Shown here one piece after another: positions 54,263-62,784 of a stretch of 64,000 nt of DNA. Position numbers and translations under genes: made by a program. Every line of letters begins with the position of its first letter. The first letter of the stretch is position 1. The stretch lies in NCBI GenBank assembly GCA_019058315.1, contig JAHPZH010000003.1:578451-642450 (forward strand), written 5' to 3'. Source of the DNA: Candidatus Helarchaeota archaeon (GTDB taxonomy: Archaea > Asgardarchaeota > Lokiarchaeia > Helarchaeales > RDOG01). The notes beneath the pieces were generated by a model. The model was not told the origin of the DNA and ran no database searches. It worked only from the letters and a program-made list of their open reading frames with translations.

Positions 54263-55744
54263 ATGTCACTAGTATCTTTTTTTAAAAAAGCAAAACAGCT
54301 ATCGGAAAACCTCAATTCTTGGGACCGGAAGTCAAAAGTCATGATTATCGGCCATAGGGATGGGGATGGTATAGCTGCTACTACAGTATTAAATCAGGGT
54401 CTAAAACACCTAGGTTTTGAAAAAATCATACCTCAAATATTGTTAAGCCCCGATATAGATCTTCTGATTTCTATGATAAAAAATAATAGTCCAAAATATG
54501 TTATTACATGCGATATTGGTGCAGAATTTGCACCAACTCTGGAAAAAAGAGTTAAGGATTTCATCATAACCGATCATCATCCTAAAAAAATCAGTAACTA
54601 TGGAGCGAAACAGCTGAATTGTATCGAATTTGGACTTGATGATGAAATTGACGCTTCAGGATCAACGACTGCACTATCTCTATTAACCAACTTATTTGAT
54701 GATACTTTTTGGGATTCAGATAAGGGAAAAGTAATCCTAGCATTCGCTGTAGCTGGAGCAATATCTGATTTTCAGTTTCAAAAAGGCATCCATAAAGTCA
54801 ATGGTGTCATTTTAAACAAAGCAAAAATTCACAGTGCAGTAGTTGTGTCAAAAGATATTTCGATTTTTGGTCGAAGTATGTATCCTGCATATATTGCAAT
54901 AAATCGAGCGAGTATTCCTGGACTAACAGATTATTATTTTTGCAGAGATATCATTAATGCGAGTATAGATCCAAGGATAGGAAGTTATTGGAAGCGTATT
55001 ATTGATCTAGATCAAGAGGAAAAGAAAAATATAATTGACATCATAATTTCCCAATTATCAGAGTTTTCCCATAAGATTAACATTAAAGAATTCCTAGCAA
55101 AAGAAGTTATAGGGGATGTATTTGATCTCATAGCTCTTTATGGATGGGATTGCACGTTAATTCGTGATGGTAGGGCAACCTTTGATCCAAGAGAAATACT
55201 ACATCAGGTAAATTATTGCTGCCGATTAGGTCACTGGGATATAGCTTTGGATTTATTAAACCATAAAATGGTATCAGATCACACAATGAAGACGATTTCT
55301 GAATTTCATAGACAAGGAGATCAAGAGGTTGCAGAAGCATTAAAAGCCTATCAAAATAACCTCATCGAACTCCAATCAGATTGTGATGGAAAGGTACTAC
55401 TAGCAGATTTCACTGACCTTATTTTTTATGACGAAGTTGGAGTTATCGCAGGAGTGATTATGAAGCAAGATCGTGACATAGACATCATGCTCTCCTCATG
55501 TCGAATGGAAAATAATGGGTTATACAAGGTCAGCGTTCGTGCCAGAAGCAATGTATGGGAAATGGTCGATTCTGATAATGAATTTGCAGATGCTAAGAAA
55601 GTATATGAAAAGACTAAAATAGAGACCGGCAGCGAAATTAAATATGGAGGACATAGATTTGCAATGTCGGGGTATTTACCTAAAGAAACTATTCCTATTT
55701 TGTTTAAAAATATGGTAACTTATTATAAAAAATTAATAAATTAA
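54263..55744 (+). CDS. RecJ-like DHH phosphoesterase/exonuclease
   Basis: A 493-residue protein with the full DHH-DHHA1 layout. Motif I is GHRDGDGIAAT, motif II CDIG and motif III TDHHP. The DHHA1 signature GGHRFAMSG is near the C-terminus. Archaeal RecJ/GAN-type proteins degrade single strands or work with MCM. It lies 29 nt after the RadA paralogue and 14 nt before an RPA-like gene. The ribosome site GGTGGAG precedes the ATG. A remnant of this gene's first codons occurs at 61311. Confidence 0.87.
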   Translation: MSLVSFFKKAKQLSENLNSWDRKSKVMIIGHRDGDGIAATTVLNQGLKHLGFEKIIPQILLSPDIDLLISMIKNNSPKYVITCDIGAEFAPTLEKRVKDFIITDHHPKKISNYGAKQLNCIEFGLDDEIDASGSTTALSLLTNLFDDTFWDSDKGKVILAFAVAGAISDFQFQKGIHKVNGVILNKAKIHSAVVVSKDISIFGRSMYPAYIAINRASIPGLTDYYFCRDIINASIDPRIGSYWKRIIDLDQEEKKNIIDIIISQLSEFSHKINIKEFLAKEVIGDVFDLIALYGWDCTLIRDGRATFDPREILHQVNYCCRLGHWDIALDLLNHKMVSDHTMKTISEFHRQGDQEVAEALKAYQNNLIELQSDCDGKVLLADFTDLIFYDEVGVIAGVIMKQDRDIDIMLSSCRMENNGLYKVSVRARSNVWEMVDSDNEFADAKKVYEKTKIETGSEIKYGGHRFAMSGYLPKETIPILFKNMVTYYKKLIN

Positions 55745-55758
55745 GGGAGTGAAAATTT

Positions 55759-56472
55759 ATGCAAAACGTAAAAATTAATGACCTAGAATCTGGTGACAAG
55801 GGGTTTAATATCAAAGTCAAGGTTCTAAAAAAGACCACAGACCGGGTTGTGACTATAAAAAAGACCGGAATGCAAAACAGGGTTGCGAACTTCGTTGTCG
55901 CGGATGACACGGGTCAGTTAAACTTAACTGTATGGGGAGTTGAGATCGATAAAATCCCTATCGATAAGACCATCTCTATTCAAAAAAGTTATGTAAGTGA
56001 GTTTAATGGTAGGCTTTCTTTAAATATTGGAAAATATAGTGAATGGAAAGCATCTAAGGATGAAATAACAATAAAAGATACTCCAAAATCACCAGAACCT
56101 ATGGTAAAATCACATGTTAAAATTTGTAGTGCTCCAGCTAAAAAGAAAGGGATTAACTTGGATAAAGTAAAAGTCCTCGAAATATCCAATATCAGATCAG
56201 TCAAAGTTAAGCGTGACGGTTCTGAACATGAGGTAGCTGATGCACTACTGGGAGACGATACTGGTTGTATAAAATGTTCCTTATGGGATGAGGATATCCG
56301 AAAAATTAAGGAGGATATGATTCTAAGGATTTTTAACGCGTATATTTCAGAATTTCGTAACATTCCACAATTAAATTTGAGCCGATTCAGTAAATATGAA
56401 ATCTTAGAGCCAGAAGATCTTGAAGTGGACTTGGAAAATAATTTATCTCTTAAGGAAAAAGCACAAACATAG
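55759..56472 (+). CDS. RPA/SSB-like protein with two OB folds, copy 1
   Basis: A 237-residue single-stranded-DNA-binding protein with two tandem OB domains (residues ~1-105 and 125-225). Both show the KVKVL...D.TG...LxxWxxDI pattern (VADDTGQLNLTVWG, and LGDDTGCIKCSLWDEDI). A short charged linker joins them. It is the last gene of the RadA-DHH-RPA operon with ribosome site GGGAGTGA. A close paralogue lies at 61375. Confidence 0.85.
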   Translation: MQNVKINDLESGDKGFNIKVKVLKKTTDRVVTIKKTGMQNRVANFVVADDTGQLNLTVWGVEIDKIPIDKTISIQKSYVSEFNGRLSLNIGKYSEWKASKDEITIKDTPKSPEPMVKSHVKICSAPAKKKGINLDKVKVLEISNIRSVKVKRDGSEHEVADALLGDDTGCIKCSLWDEDIRKIKEDMILRIFNAYISEFRNIPQLNLSRFSKYEILEPEDLEVDLENNLSLKEKAQT

Positions 56473-56625
56473 ATGGTTTATTCTTTTTCTATTCTGGTAA
56501 GGTAAATTAATTAAAAAGTTTTGTTTTAATAAAAGAAAAAGGATAACCAAATTCTTAATAAATGAAATAAGATTAATATTTTATCTTATAAGAGGAATAC
56601 TTCACCTCTAATAATAAAATCTATA

Positions 56626-56928
56626 TTAGCATCCACATTTTAAGGTTTCATTATAGATATGCTTTGCTTGTACATATATTTCTTCTTTTTTAAAGAATTT
56701 TACTTTATCTTGTATAATTTGACCATGTAGTAAAATTTTATCATTTGGTCGTAGGATTACTCGAGCATATTTCCAACCTAAAGAAATTGAAGGACGAATA
56801 AAAACGGGAAGTTCTTCAGGGATACCCTCAATTTTTTCATCTAATTTTAGAACGAACTTTATATAACTTGTAGGATATAAATAAGAAACACTTCCACGAA
56901 GAGTTCCTTTAAATAATATTTTTGTCAT
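56626..56928 (-). CDS. Small OB-like protein of unknown function
   Basis: A 100-residue beta-rich protein (SYIKFVLKLDEKIEGIPEEL, then VILRPNDKILLHGQIIQDKV). The strand order is consistent with an OB fold but has no diagnostic motif. Good ribosome site GAGGGA. Convergent with the RPA operon. Confidence 0.55.
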   Translation of the reverse strand: MTKILFKGTLRGSVSYLYPTSYIKFVLKLDEKIEGIPEELPVFIRPSISLGWKYARVILRPNDKILLHGQIIQDKVKFFKKEEIYVQAKHIYNETLKCGC

Positions 56929-57046
56929 TTTAAAGAAATCCCTCTATTTACTAATTGTTTTAATCAACTACTTGGTTTCCTTTTTTCATAATATTTTTAA
57001 GTACTTTATTAATTTTAGCTATTGAAAATTATAGAGTTTATAACTT

Positions 57047-58888
57047 CTATGTTTTGGAGACTGTTGTTTTACTGATTTTTTCTTCAAGCATTTTGATTTT
57101 TTTTCGTTTTTTATATATATTTACAGCCAATATAGTAAATGCCGCGACAACATTTGCGAAAACTATTAAATAAAGGAATGAGATATCACGGCTTGCTCCT
57201 ATTGGTGGAATGAAGGGAGCACGAATATCATATTTTATTCCTACAAAAACCGTATCTGAAATTCCATATTGATTATGGAAATCATAATATTCAATAGTAT
57301 AATTGAATATCCCCTCTACACTTCGATTTATAGGGATTTTTAAATTTGTATTTTTCGTCCATGTCGTCCAATTTATCCACAAAAGGCTATTATTATTATT
57401 AGTATTTGTTACCCAGACCCGATATTTTCCTCCGCCAGTCTCATCATAAAGTACCCAATTTATTCTTTCTGAACTGATAATATCTGTTAGAATATCAGCT
57501 GGGTGGTTTGAAGTAGGTTTTTCACTCATAATTGTATACATTATTTCTTGATCAGTTCCCCACACACCAACCGTATCGTCATCCCATGCTACATGTATAT
57601 TTCCGCCATTTTCAACAGCTATGCTTGTCGCACCACTCCAACCATCGTTCCACCCTGTATTATCATCTGAAATCACGGTTGCATTTAACCAACCTGCAGC
57701 GGTATAATTTGTGTACATTACTTCCATATCACTTCCCCACTCACCATTTGTATCATCATGCCAGGTCACATGCACATTTCCGCCACCATCCACTGCGACA
57801 CTTGGAGTATAACTTTCTCCATTGTTCCAACCGTAAAGATCAGAAATTACGGTTGCATTTGACCATCCACTGATGTTATAATTTGTGTACATTATTTCTA
57901 TATCACTTCCCCACTCGCCGTCCGTATAATCCTGCCAGGTCACATGTACATTTCCGCTATTATCCGCGGCGACGCTTGGGGACAGACTATTACCATTGTT
58001 CCACCCATAAAGGCCGGAAATCGCGGTTGCGTTGGACCAGATCCCTGCGGTACAATTTGTGTACATTATTTCACTATCTGATCCCCATTCACCATCCGTA
58101 CTATCACTCCAAACCACATGCAAATTATCATTACCGTCCACAGCGATACGTGGGGATCCACTGCTACCATTATTCCACCCATAAATATCGGAAATCACTG
58201 TTGCGTTTGACCAACCTGTGATAGTATAGTTAGCATACATTATTTCAGTATCAGTTCCCCACTCACCGTCCGTATAATCTTGCCAGACTACGTGTACAAT
58301 ACCTCTACCATCCACAGCGATGCTTGGTTCATGACTATCACCGTCGTTCCACCTGTAAAGATCGGAAATCGCGGTGGCGTTGGACCAGCCTGAGGGAGTG
58401 TATTTTGCATACATTATTTCTCTATCAGATCCCCACTCACCGTCTGTATCATCATACCAGACTACATGTACGTTTCCGCTACCGTCAACAGCGATGCTTG
58501 GGCGCAGACTAGCATCATCATTCCATCCATAAAGGTCGGAAATCGGGGTGGCATTTGACCAGCCCATGGTTGTGTAATTTGTATACATTATTTCACTATC
58601 CGTTCCCCATTCGCCATCAGTTTCATCTTGCCAGACCACGTGTACATTTCCTCTACTGTCTACAGCGATATTTGTGTACCAACTAGTGCCATCGTTCCAC
58701 CCAGTGTCATCATCGGAAATAACAGAGGAATTAGACCAACTTGAAATAGAGAATGAAACAAAATTGGTTCCATTAACTGAAGGCGAGAAAAAATTAACCG
58801 GATCAGATTTGGAGACTTTATTAAAATTAAAAATTATAAAAATCATGAAAATTAACGTAAAAATTGTTATTATTTTTTTACATTTCAT
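57047..58888 (-). CDS. Secreted seven-bladed propeller protein with membrane anchor
   Basis: A 613-residue surface protein. Signal peptide (IITIFTLIFMIFIIFNF), then seven near-identical 55-57-residue repeats built around WSNATVISDLYGWN, PSIAVDGxGNVHVVW and DGEWGSDxEIMYTNYT (a sialidase/BNR-like blade). A linker domain with PxDI/Ig-like strands and a C-terminal transmembrane helix with a Lys-rich tail (YLIVFANVVAAFTILAVNIY) follow. A glycosylation sequon (SNAT) recurs at the same place in most blades. The repeats are far more GC-rich and self-similar than neighbouring genes, suggesting recent expansion or recombination. Ligand unknown. Confidence 0.8.
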   Translation of the reverse strand: MKCKKIITIFTLIFMIFIIFNFNKVSKSDPVNFFSPSVNGTNFVSFSISSWSNSSVISDDDTGWNDGTSWYTNIAVDSRGNVHVVWQDETDGEWGTDSEIMYTNYTTMGWSNATPISDLYGWNDDASLRPSIAVDGSGNVHVVWYDDTDGEWGSDREIMYAKYTPSGWSNATAISDLYRWNDGDSHEPSIAVDGRGIVHVVWQDYTDGEWGTDTEIMYANYTITGWSNATVISDIYGWNNGSSGSPRIAVDGNDNLHVVWSDSTDGEWGSDSEIMYTNCTAGIWSNATAISGLYGWNNGNSLSPSVAADNSGNVHVTWQDYTDGEWGSDIEIMYTNYNISGWSNATVISDLYGWNNGESYTPSVAVDGGGNVHVTWHDDTNGEWGSDMEVMYTNYTAAGWLNATVISDDNTGWNDGWSGATSIAVENGGNIHVAWDDDTVGVWGTDQEIMYTIMSEKPTSNHPADILTDIISSERINWVLYDETGGGKYRVWVTNTNNNNSLLWINWTTWTKNTNLKIPINRSVEGIFNYTIEYYDFHNQYGISDTVFVGIKYDIRAPFIPPIGASRDISFLYLIVFANVVAAFTILAVNIYKKRKKIKMLEEKISKTTVSKT

Positions 58889-59024
58889 AACATCACTTCA
58901 TTTTTAAAACGTATAGTAATGAAAATATATTTTTTTTAATTTAAATTTTTTATAATTTAAAGATTAAGACACATGGAATTAAAGTCAATTTTGACATGGA
59001 GAGAATTTAATTTGTTGAAAGACT

Positions 59025-59699
59025 TCATTTATTTAATTTTCCAAAAAAGCAATAATGTTTTAAATTATCGATCCAGAATTTTTGAATTTCAAAGTTTTTA
59101 AATTCTTTATACAAGAGTTTTTTATTAAAGCTGTAATGGGGAACACCCTTTTCGTCTCCACCCAGTATTATATAAGTCCTTGGAGCAATATATTTGATTC
59201 CAAATTGTCTTTCTACTGGCACCTCTTTTTTAGACTTCTTTTTTGGAACAGTGATAAAAATAAACCCATTTGGTTTCAGGACTCTTTCTATTTCCTTAAT
59301 TGTTATTCTAATCTCTGATATTACGTTATGGTGAATTGCACGAACACATATTACAGCATCAAAAGAGTTATCCATATATGGAAGTCTTTGGTACATTGAG
59401 CTAGTAACGAGTTCAGCATGGAGTTTTTTTTCTTCTAATTGAGATTTTGCTTTTTTAATCCCTTCATTTGAAAAGTCAAGACCATACATCTCAAACCCCG
59501 ACTCAACCAAGTATAAAATATGTCTCCCAGAACCACAAGCTAGATCTAATATTCTTTTATATTTATTATTTTTACAAATTTCTGCAAATTCGGGTAGCCC
59601 TTCTTGAATTCCAGAAAGAAAACTTTTAGTTTTCTTTACATCTCGAAAAATCTCATCCCATCGCTTTTTACTATGTTCCTCTAGAACCACAATTATCAC
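59025..59699 (-). CDS. Class I SAM-dependent methyltransferase
   Basis: A 224-residue methyltransferase. Motif I is ILDLACGSGRHILYLVESG, motif II YGLDFS, motif IV FDAVICVRAIHHN and the post region VLKPNGFIFITVPKK. The GTG start follows GAGAAAT; the acceptor is unknown. Stands alone. Confidence 0.82.
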   Translation of the reverse strand: MIIVVLEEHSKKRWDEIFRDVKKTKSFLSGIQEGLPEFAEICKNNKYKRILDLACGSGRHILYLVESGFEMYGLDFSNEGIKKAKSQLEEKKLHAELVTSSMYQRLPYMDNSFDAVICVRAIHHNVISEIRITIKEIERVLKPNGFIFITVPKKKSKKEVPVERQFGIKYIAPRTYIILGGDEKGVPHYSFNKKLLYKEFKNFEIQKFWIDNLKHYCFFGKLNK

Positions 59700-59929
59700 T
59701 ATTTCTCTTTATGTTCATCCCTAATTATAAGCAATTCTGCATTTTATTCTTACGGTTTTTCCTTATTTTTAGGTTTCTTTTTTATTTTCTTGTTCTTCAA
59801 AGGAAATATCTTGCGATGGTACCAATAGTCTTTATTTAGCATTATTTAATCACATATCTTATTTTTTAATCTATGGAACAAGCCAAGCATAATTAGTATT
59901 TATAAGGGTTTCTATCAATTGAAAAAAAG

Positions 59930-60124
59930 TTAGTTATATCCATATCTGCGTATAATATATTCCATCATTTCGCTGCAATCCCTAAGAGCACACATAGCAT
60001 CTATGCCTATTAGAATGTGGTCTTCCACTCCAGTTTCATAATATTTTTCCCACGCTAAATTATGCACTTCGAAAATTTTCTCTCTAAATACAAATATATC
60101 ATCCAGATTAAGACCAGAATTCAT
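59930..60124 (-). CDS. Small unknown protein (64 aa)
   Basis: A 64-residue acidic helical protein starting at ATG 60124 (MNSGLNLDDIFVFREKIFEV). The frame extends 13 codons to a TTG but with no better ribosome site. No family recognised. Confidence 0.45.
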   Translation of the reverse strand: MNSGLNLDDIFVFREKIFEVHNLAWEKYYETGVEDHILIGIDAMCALRDCSEMMEYIIRRYGYN

Positions 60125-60365
60125 TTTATTCACGATTCTATTATAATTGTTGTTATACTGCAAATTTTATATTATATTTCTAAGTAATTTCCTAGTTTTT
60201 AAGAGGAATAAGGGTTCATGATAACTAAAAAAACCAAAAGAAAATTTGCGCATTTTCTATTTTTAAATAATACTTTCAGTCATCTCTCCCCCCAATGTTC
60301 ATTTAATCTGATCGATCTAAGTAAAAATCTATTTAAATTACATTTCTCACAAACAACATTAAGTG

Positions 60366-60530
60366 ATGAATATGGCAAGCACAAATACCAAACAAGAAAT
60401 CGAAGCTGTATGGTCCCCTGGACTTAGCACGACGGCGAAAATTAATTATCTAAAAAATCATTTTAATGGAAAATTGGAAACTTTATCCTTCTGGGAATTA
60501 TACAGATTTGTAAAAACGCTCAATTCTTAA
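60366..60530 (+). CDS. Small unknown protein (about 54 aa)
   Basis: An open frame of 54 codons, or 52 from the second ATG at 60372, the better match to GTGAT upstream. The product (SPGLSTTAKINYLKNHFNGK, ending VKTLNS) has a protein-like composition with Trp, Phe and Gly. It lies before the small membrane gene. Moderate support only. Confidence 0.4.
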   Translation: MNMASTNTKQEIEAVWSPGLSTTAKINYLKNHFNGKLETLSFWELYRFVKTLNS

Positions 60531-60560
60531 TTTTTTTATTTATTTTTCTTGGGTTCTACT

Positions 60561-60908
60561 ATGAAAAAAGAATTTTGCGTTAAATGCTATTCAATTGAAA
60601 AAGGAATAACATTATTTATTTCTATTTTTCTTTACGGTACAATATTTCTCTCTTTATATGCAATTAAGATACTAGGATATGTTGAAATCCATCCAGTAAC
60701 GAAATTGAATTTCGACTTCTTTATGTTATTTTATTGCTTTGTTCCATTGATATATTTTTTAGTTTTAAAATATGCGTATGAAGGAATTAGCGGGGAAAGT
60801 TGGGAAATTGCTTATCATAAATTAGTAGTATTAGTTCTTATAATCTCCTTAATCCATAGAATTATCGATTTTTCATGGGGTTTATATTTAATAATAAAAC
60901 CCTTGTAA
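60561..60908 (+). CDS. Small three-helix membrane protein
   Basis: A 115-residue protein with an N-terminal CxxC (FCVKCYS) and three transmembrane helices. ATG 60561 is preferred over a TTG four codons earlier. No ribosome site is obvious. Unknown. Confidence 0.5.
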   Translation: MKKEFCVKCYSIEKGITLFISIFLYGTIFLSLYAIKILGYVEIHPVTKLNFDFFMLFYCFVPLIYFLVLKYAYEGISGESWEIAYHKLVVLVLIISLIHRIIDFSWGLYLIIKPL

Positions 60909-60973
60909 AATCTCAGATTTTTATTTTTATAGAAATAACAATATATAGGATGGAATTAAAGCTCGTAAAGGGT

Positions 60974-61043
60974 GAATCTCACCCTTTTAAAATGAGAACC
61001 TTTGTCTAAGGGGGATGCAAAATGATCTCAAAGGGTGAGATTC
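60974..61043. repeat. 70-nt palindromic element, copy C
   Basis: A 70-nt element bounded by GAATCTCACCCTTT and AAAGGGTGAGATTC, a perfect 14-bp inverted repeat (15 bp counting the flanking T/A). The internal GGGGG block is 36 nt from the left end, as in copies A and B. Located about 65 nt after a small membrane gene and 330 nt before RPA copy 2. Confidence 0.75.
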
Positions 61044-61264
61044 AATATTTAATAATACAATATTTAACCCGATCAATCCATTATTGGTTGTTTTTTATAT
61101 TATTGATCACAATATTTAAAATTAATGTTCAGCTACGACAAATTTTAGGTTATGTTTGGTTCATAATTGAAAAATTTGTAGATTTATAGAGAGGTATTTG
61201 GATTTTTAAATTGACTAACTAGGTCTTTTATGAAGCACTAATGTTAGAAAATACCATAACATAA

Positions 61265-61368
61265 TACAAGGAGTATAAATATTATTTTAAAAATAAAGTG
61301 GTGGTTTTATGTCGATATTATTTGTCTTTAAAAATAAGTTTAGATATCATGAGAACTTTAGGGAGTAA
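61265..61368 (+). pseudogene. Remnant of RadA/DHH junction from a duplicated locus
   Basis: This stretch aligns with 54221-54310, the junction between the RadA paralogue and the RecJ-like gene. Shared features in order are a CAAGAGGTATAA-like end (here CAAGGAGTATAA), TTTTAAAAATAAA, GGTGG and an ATG. The short frame from 61309 (MSILFVFKNKFRYHENFRE) matches the first residues of the RecJ-like protein (MSLVSFFKKAKQLSEN) and stops at 61368, just before RPA copy 2. The rest of the DHH gene is missing. It is read as a decayed copy, or as a leader peptide now serving RPA copy 2. Confidence 0.65.
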
Positions 61369-61374
61369 ATAATA

Positions 61375-62091
61375 ATGGATTATATAAAAGTTCAGGGCTT
61401 AAAGTCCGATTCCAAAGGTTTTAACATTAAAGTTAAGGTATTAGAAAAGGTTTCTGATAGGATAGTAACTATTAAAAAGACGAATATGCAGAATAGGGTT
61501 GCAAATTTTCTTGTTGGAGATGAGACTGGTCAGATAACTTTGAATGTATGGGGAGATGAAATTGACAAAATTCCTATTAATGGAATTATTTCAATTCAAA
61601 AAAGCTATGTAAATGAATTCAACAATAAATTATTCATTAATATTGGAAAATACAGTAGTTGGGCCGAATCTAATGGAGAGATTAGTGTTAAAGAAACACC
61701 CCAACCTCCGAACGAATCAAAAAATAATTCGAATATTAAAATTTGTAGTGTTCCTACAAAAAAGAAAGGAATTAACTTAGATAAAGTCAAAGTATTAGAA
61801 ATTTCAAATATAAGACAAGTGAAAGTAAAAAAGGATGGTTCTGAGCATGAAGTCGCGGATGCTTTACTAGGAGACGACACCGGCTGTATAAAATGTGCTT
61901 TATGGGACGAAGATATTCGAAAAATTAAAGAGGATATGATCTTACGGATTCATAATGCTTATATAACAGAATATCGTGAAATTCCACAACTGAATTTAAG
62001 CAAGTTTAGCAAATACGAAATTCTACCACCAGAAGATCTTGATATAGACTTAGAAAATAACCTATCACTTCAAGAAGAAGCTCAGACATAA
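61375..62091 (+). CDS. RPA/SSB-like protein with two OB folds, copy 2
   Basis: A 238-residue paralogue of the protein at 55759 with the same two-OB layout. The C-terminal half (from KKKGINLDKVKVLEISNIR) is about 85-90% identical to copy 1, while the N-terminal half is only about 60% identical. GGGAG precedes the ATG. Its upstream context is a relic of the copy-1 operon, so it arose by segmental duplication. It is probably a functional second SSB with a diverged N-terminal OB fold. Confidence 0.85.
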   Translation: MDYIKVQGLKSDSKGFNIKVKVLEKVSDRIVTIKKTNMQNRVANFLVGDETGQITLNVWGDEIDKIPINGIISIQKSYVNEFNNKLFINIGKYSSWAESNGEISVKETPQPPNESKNNSNIKICSVPTKKKGINLDKVKVLEISNIRQVKVKKDGSEHEVADALLGDDTGCIKCALWDEDIRKIKEDMILRIHNAYITEYREIPQLNLSKFSKYEILPPEDLDIDLENNLSLQEEAQT

Positions 62092-62120
62092 TTTATATTG
62101 GTGCTTTATTATTTCTAATT

Positions 62121-62591
62121 ATGACTAGCAAATTAATTATTGAGCGGATTTCAGAGAGTAATTTTGACGATTTCATTTATTTAATTGAGAAATTAGCCGA
62201 ATACGAAAAACTTGACCCCCCTGATGCTCAAGCTAAAATAAGACTAAAGAGAGACGGGTTGTCTGAAGATCCCAAATATGAAGCTTATTTAGGCTTTTTG
62301 AATGGAAAGCCTATAGGTTATATAATCTTCTTTTTTACTTATTCATCCTTTCTCGCCCTGCCAACTCTCTATTTAGAAGATATTTTTATTCTAAAGGACT
62401 ACAGAAGAGAAGGTTTTGGACAGAAAATGTTTAATTTTTGTGTTAAACAAGCGCAAATAAGAGGATGCGGAAGGATGGAGTGGTGTGTTTTAACTTGGAA
62501 TGAACCTGCAATTAAATTTTATGAAAAAATTGGTGCATCACGTTTAAATTGGTATTTTTATAGATTAACTAAAGATGAATTCATAAAATAA
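62121..62591 (+). CDS. GNAT acetyltransferase, SSAT-like
   Basis: A 156-residue GNAT enzyme of the diamine/thialysine (SSAT-like) branch. Signatures are TLYLEDIFILKDYRREGFGQ (acetyl-CoA loop), CGRMEWCVLTWNEPAIKFYE and KIGASRLNWYFYRLT, matching the SSAT pattern LYLEDLxVxxxxRxxGxG...RxxWxVLxWNxxAIxFY. It likely acetylates polyamines or amino-acid-derived amines. It is 29 nt downstream of RPA copy 2. Confidence 0.82.
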   Translation: MTSKLIIERISESNFDDFIYLIEKLAEYEKLDPPDAQAKIRLKRDGLSEDPKYEAYLGFLNGKPIGYIIFFFTYSSFLALPTLYLEDIFILKDYRREGFGQKMFNFCVKQAQIRGCGRMEWCVLTWNEPAIKFYEKIGASRLNWYFYRLTKDEFIK

Positions 62592-62618
62592 AACAACGTT
62601 TAATTATTAAATAAGGGT

Positions 62619-62690
62619 GAACCTCACCCCCGCTAAAAAGGGGAATGTAGGGAGGAGGGGGTTAAAAAGTAGATTGCGGGGGCAAGGTTC
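62619..62690 (-). repeat. 70-nt palindromic element, copy B
   Basis: A 72-nt element with arms GAACCTCACCCCCGC and GCGGGGGCAAGGTTC. They match at 13 of 15 positions, and both differences become G-U wobbles on the minus strand. The internal GGGGG block is 38 nt from the left end. It lies 28 nt after the GNAT stop and about 95 nt after the stop of the minus-strand GTPase. Confidence 0.75.
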
Positions 62691-62784
62691 ATAGTTATAT
62701 TCCTACGGTTTCCTAATAAATACCAATTCAATTTAGTATTTAAACTTTGCTAGTACAGATATATATATTTTTTTTGTGTATTGA

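Larger units (their letters stand above)
60909..61374. other. Intergenic region with palindrome and gene remnants
   Basis: 466 nt that hold a copy of the palindromic element (60974-61043) and, at 61265-61368, a relic of the RadA-DHH junction described separately. I see no other gene. Confidence 0.6.

Noticed and set aside
57532..58512. Three plus-strand open frames (62-113 codons) opposite the seven-bladed propeller gene.
   Set aside because: They are antisense shadows of the repetitive propeller repeats. Their His/Arg/Tyr-rich composition mirrors the reverse complement of the minus-strand codons, with no ribosome sites.
57047..58888. A CRISPR-like array from the regular repeats.
   Set aside because: Repeats are about 165 nt and in frame within a protein-coding gene, with no spacers.
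60218..60427. A 69-codon plus-strand frame before the small membrane gene.
   Set aside because: No ribosome site and poor composition. The alternative frame at 60366-60530 in the same area has better support.
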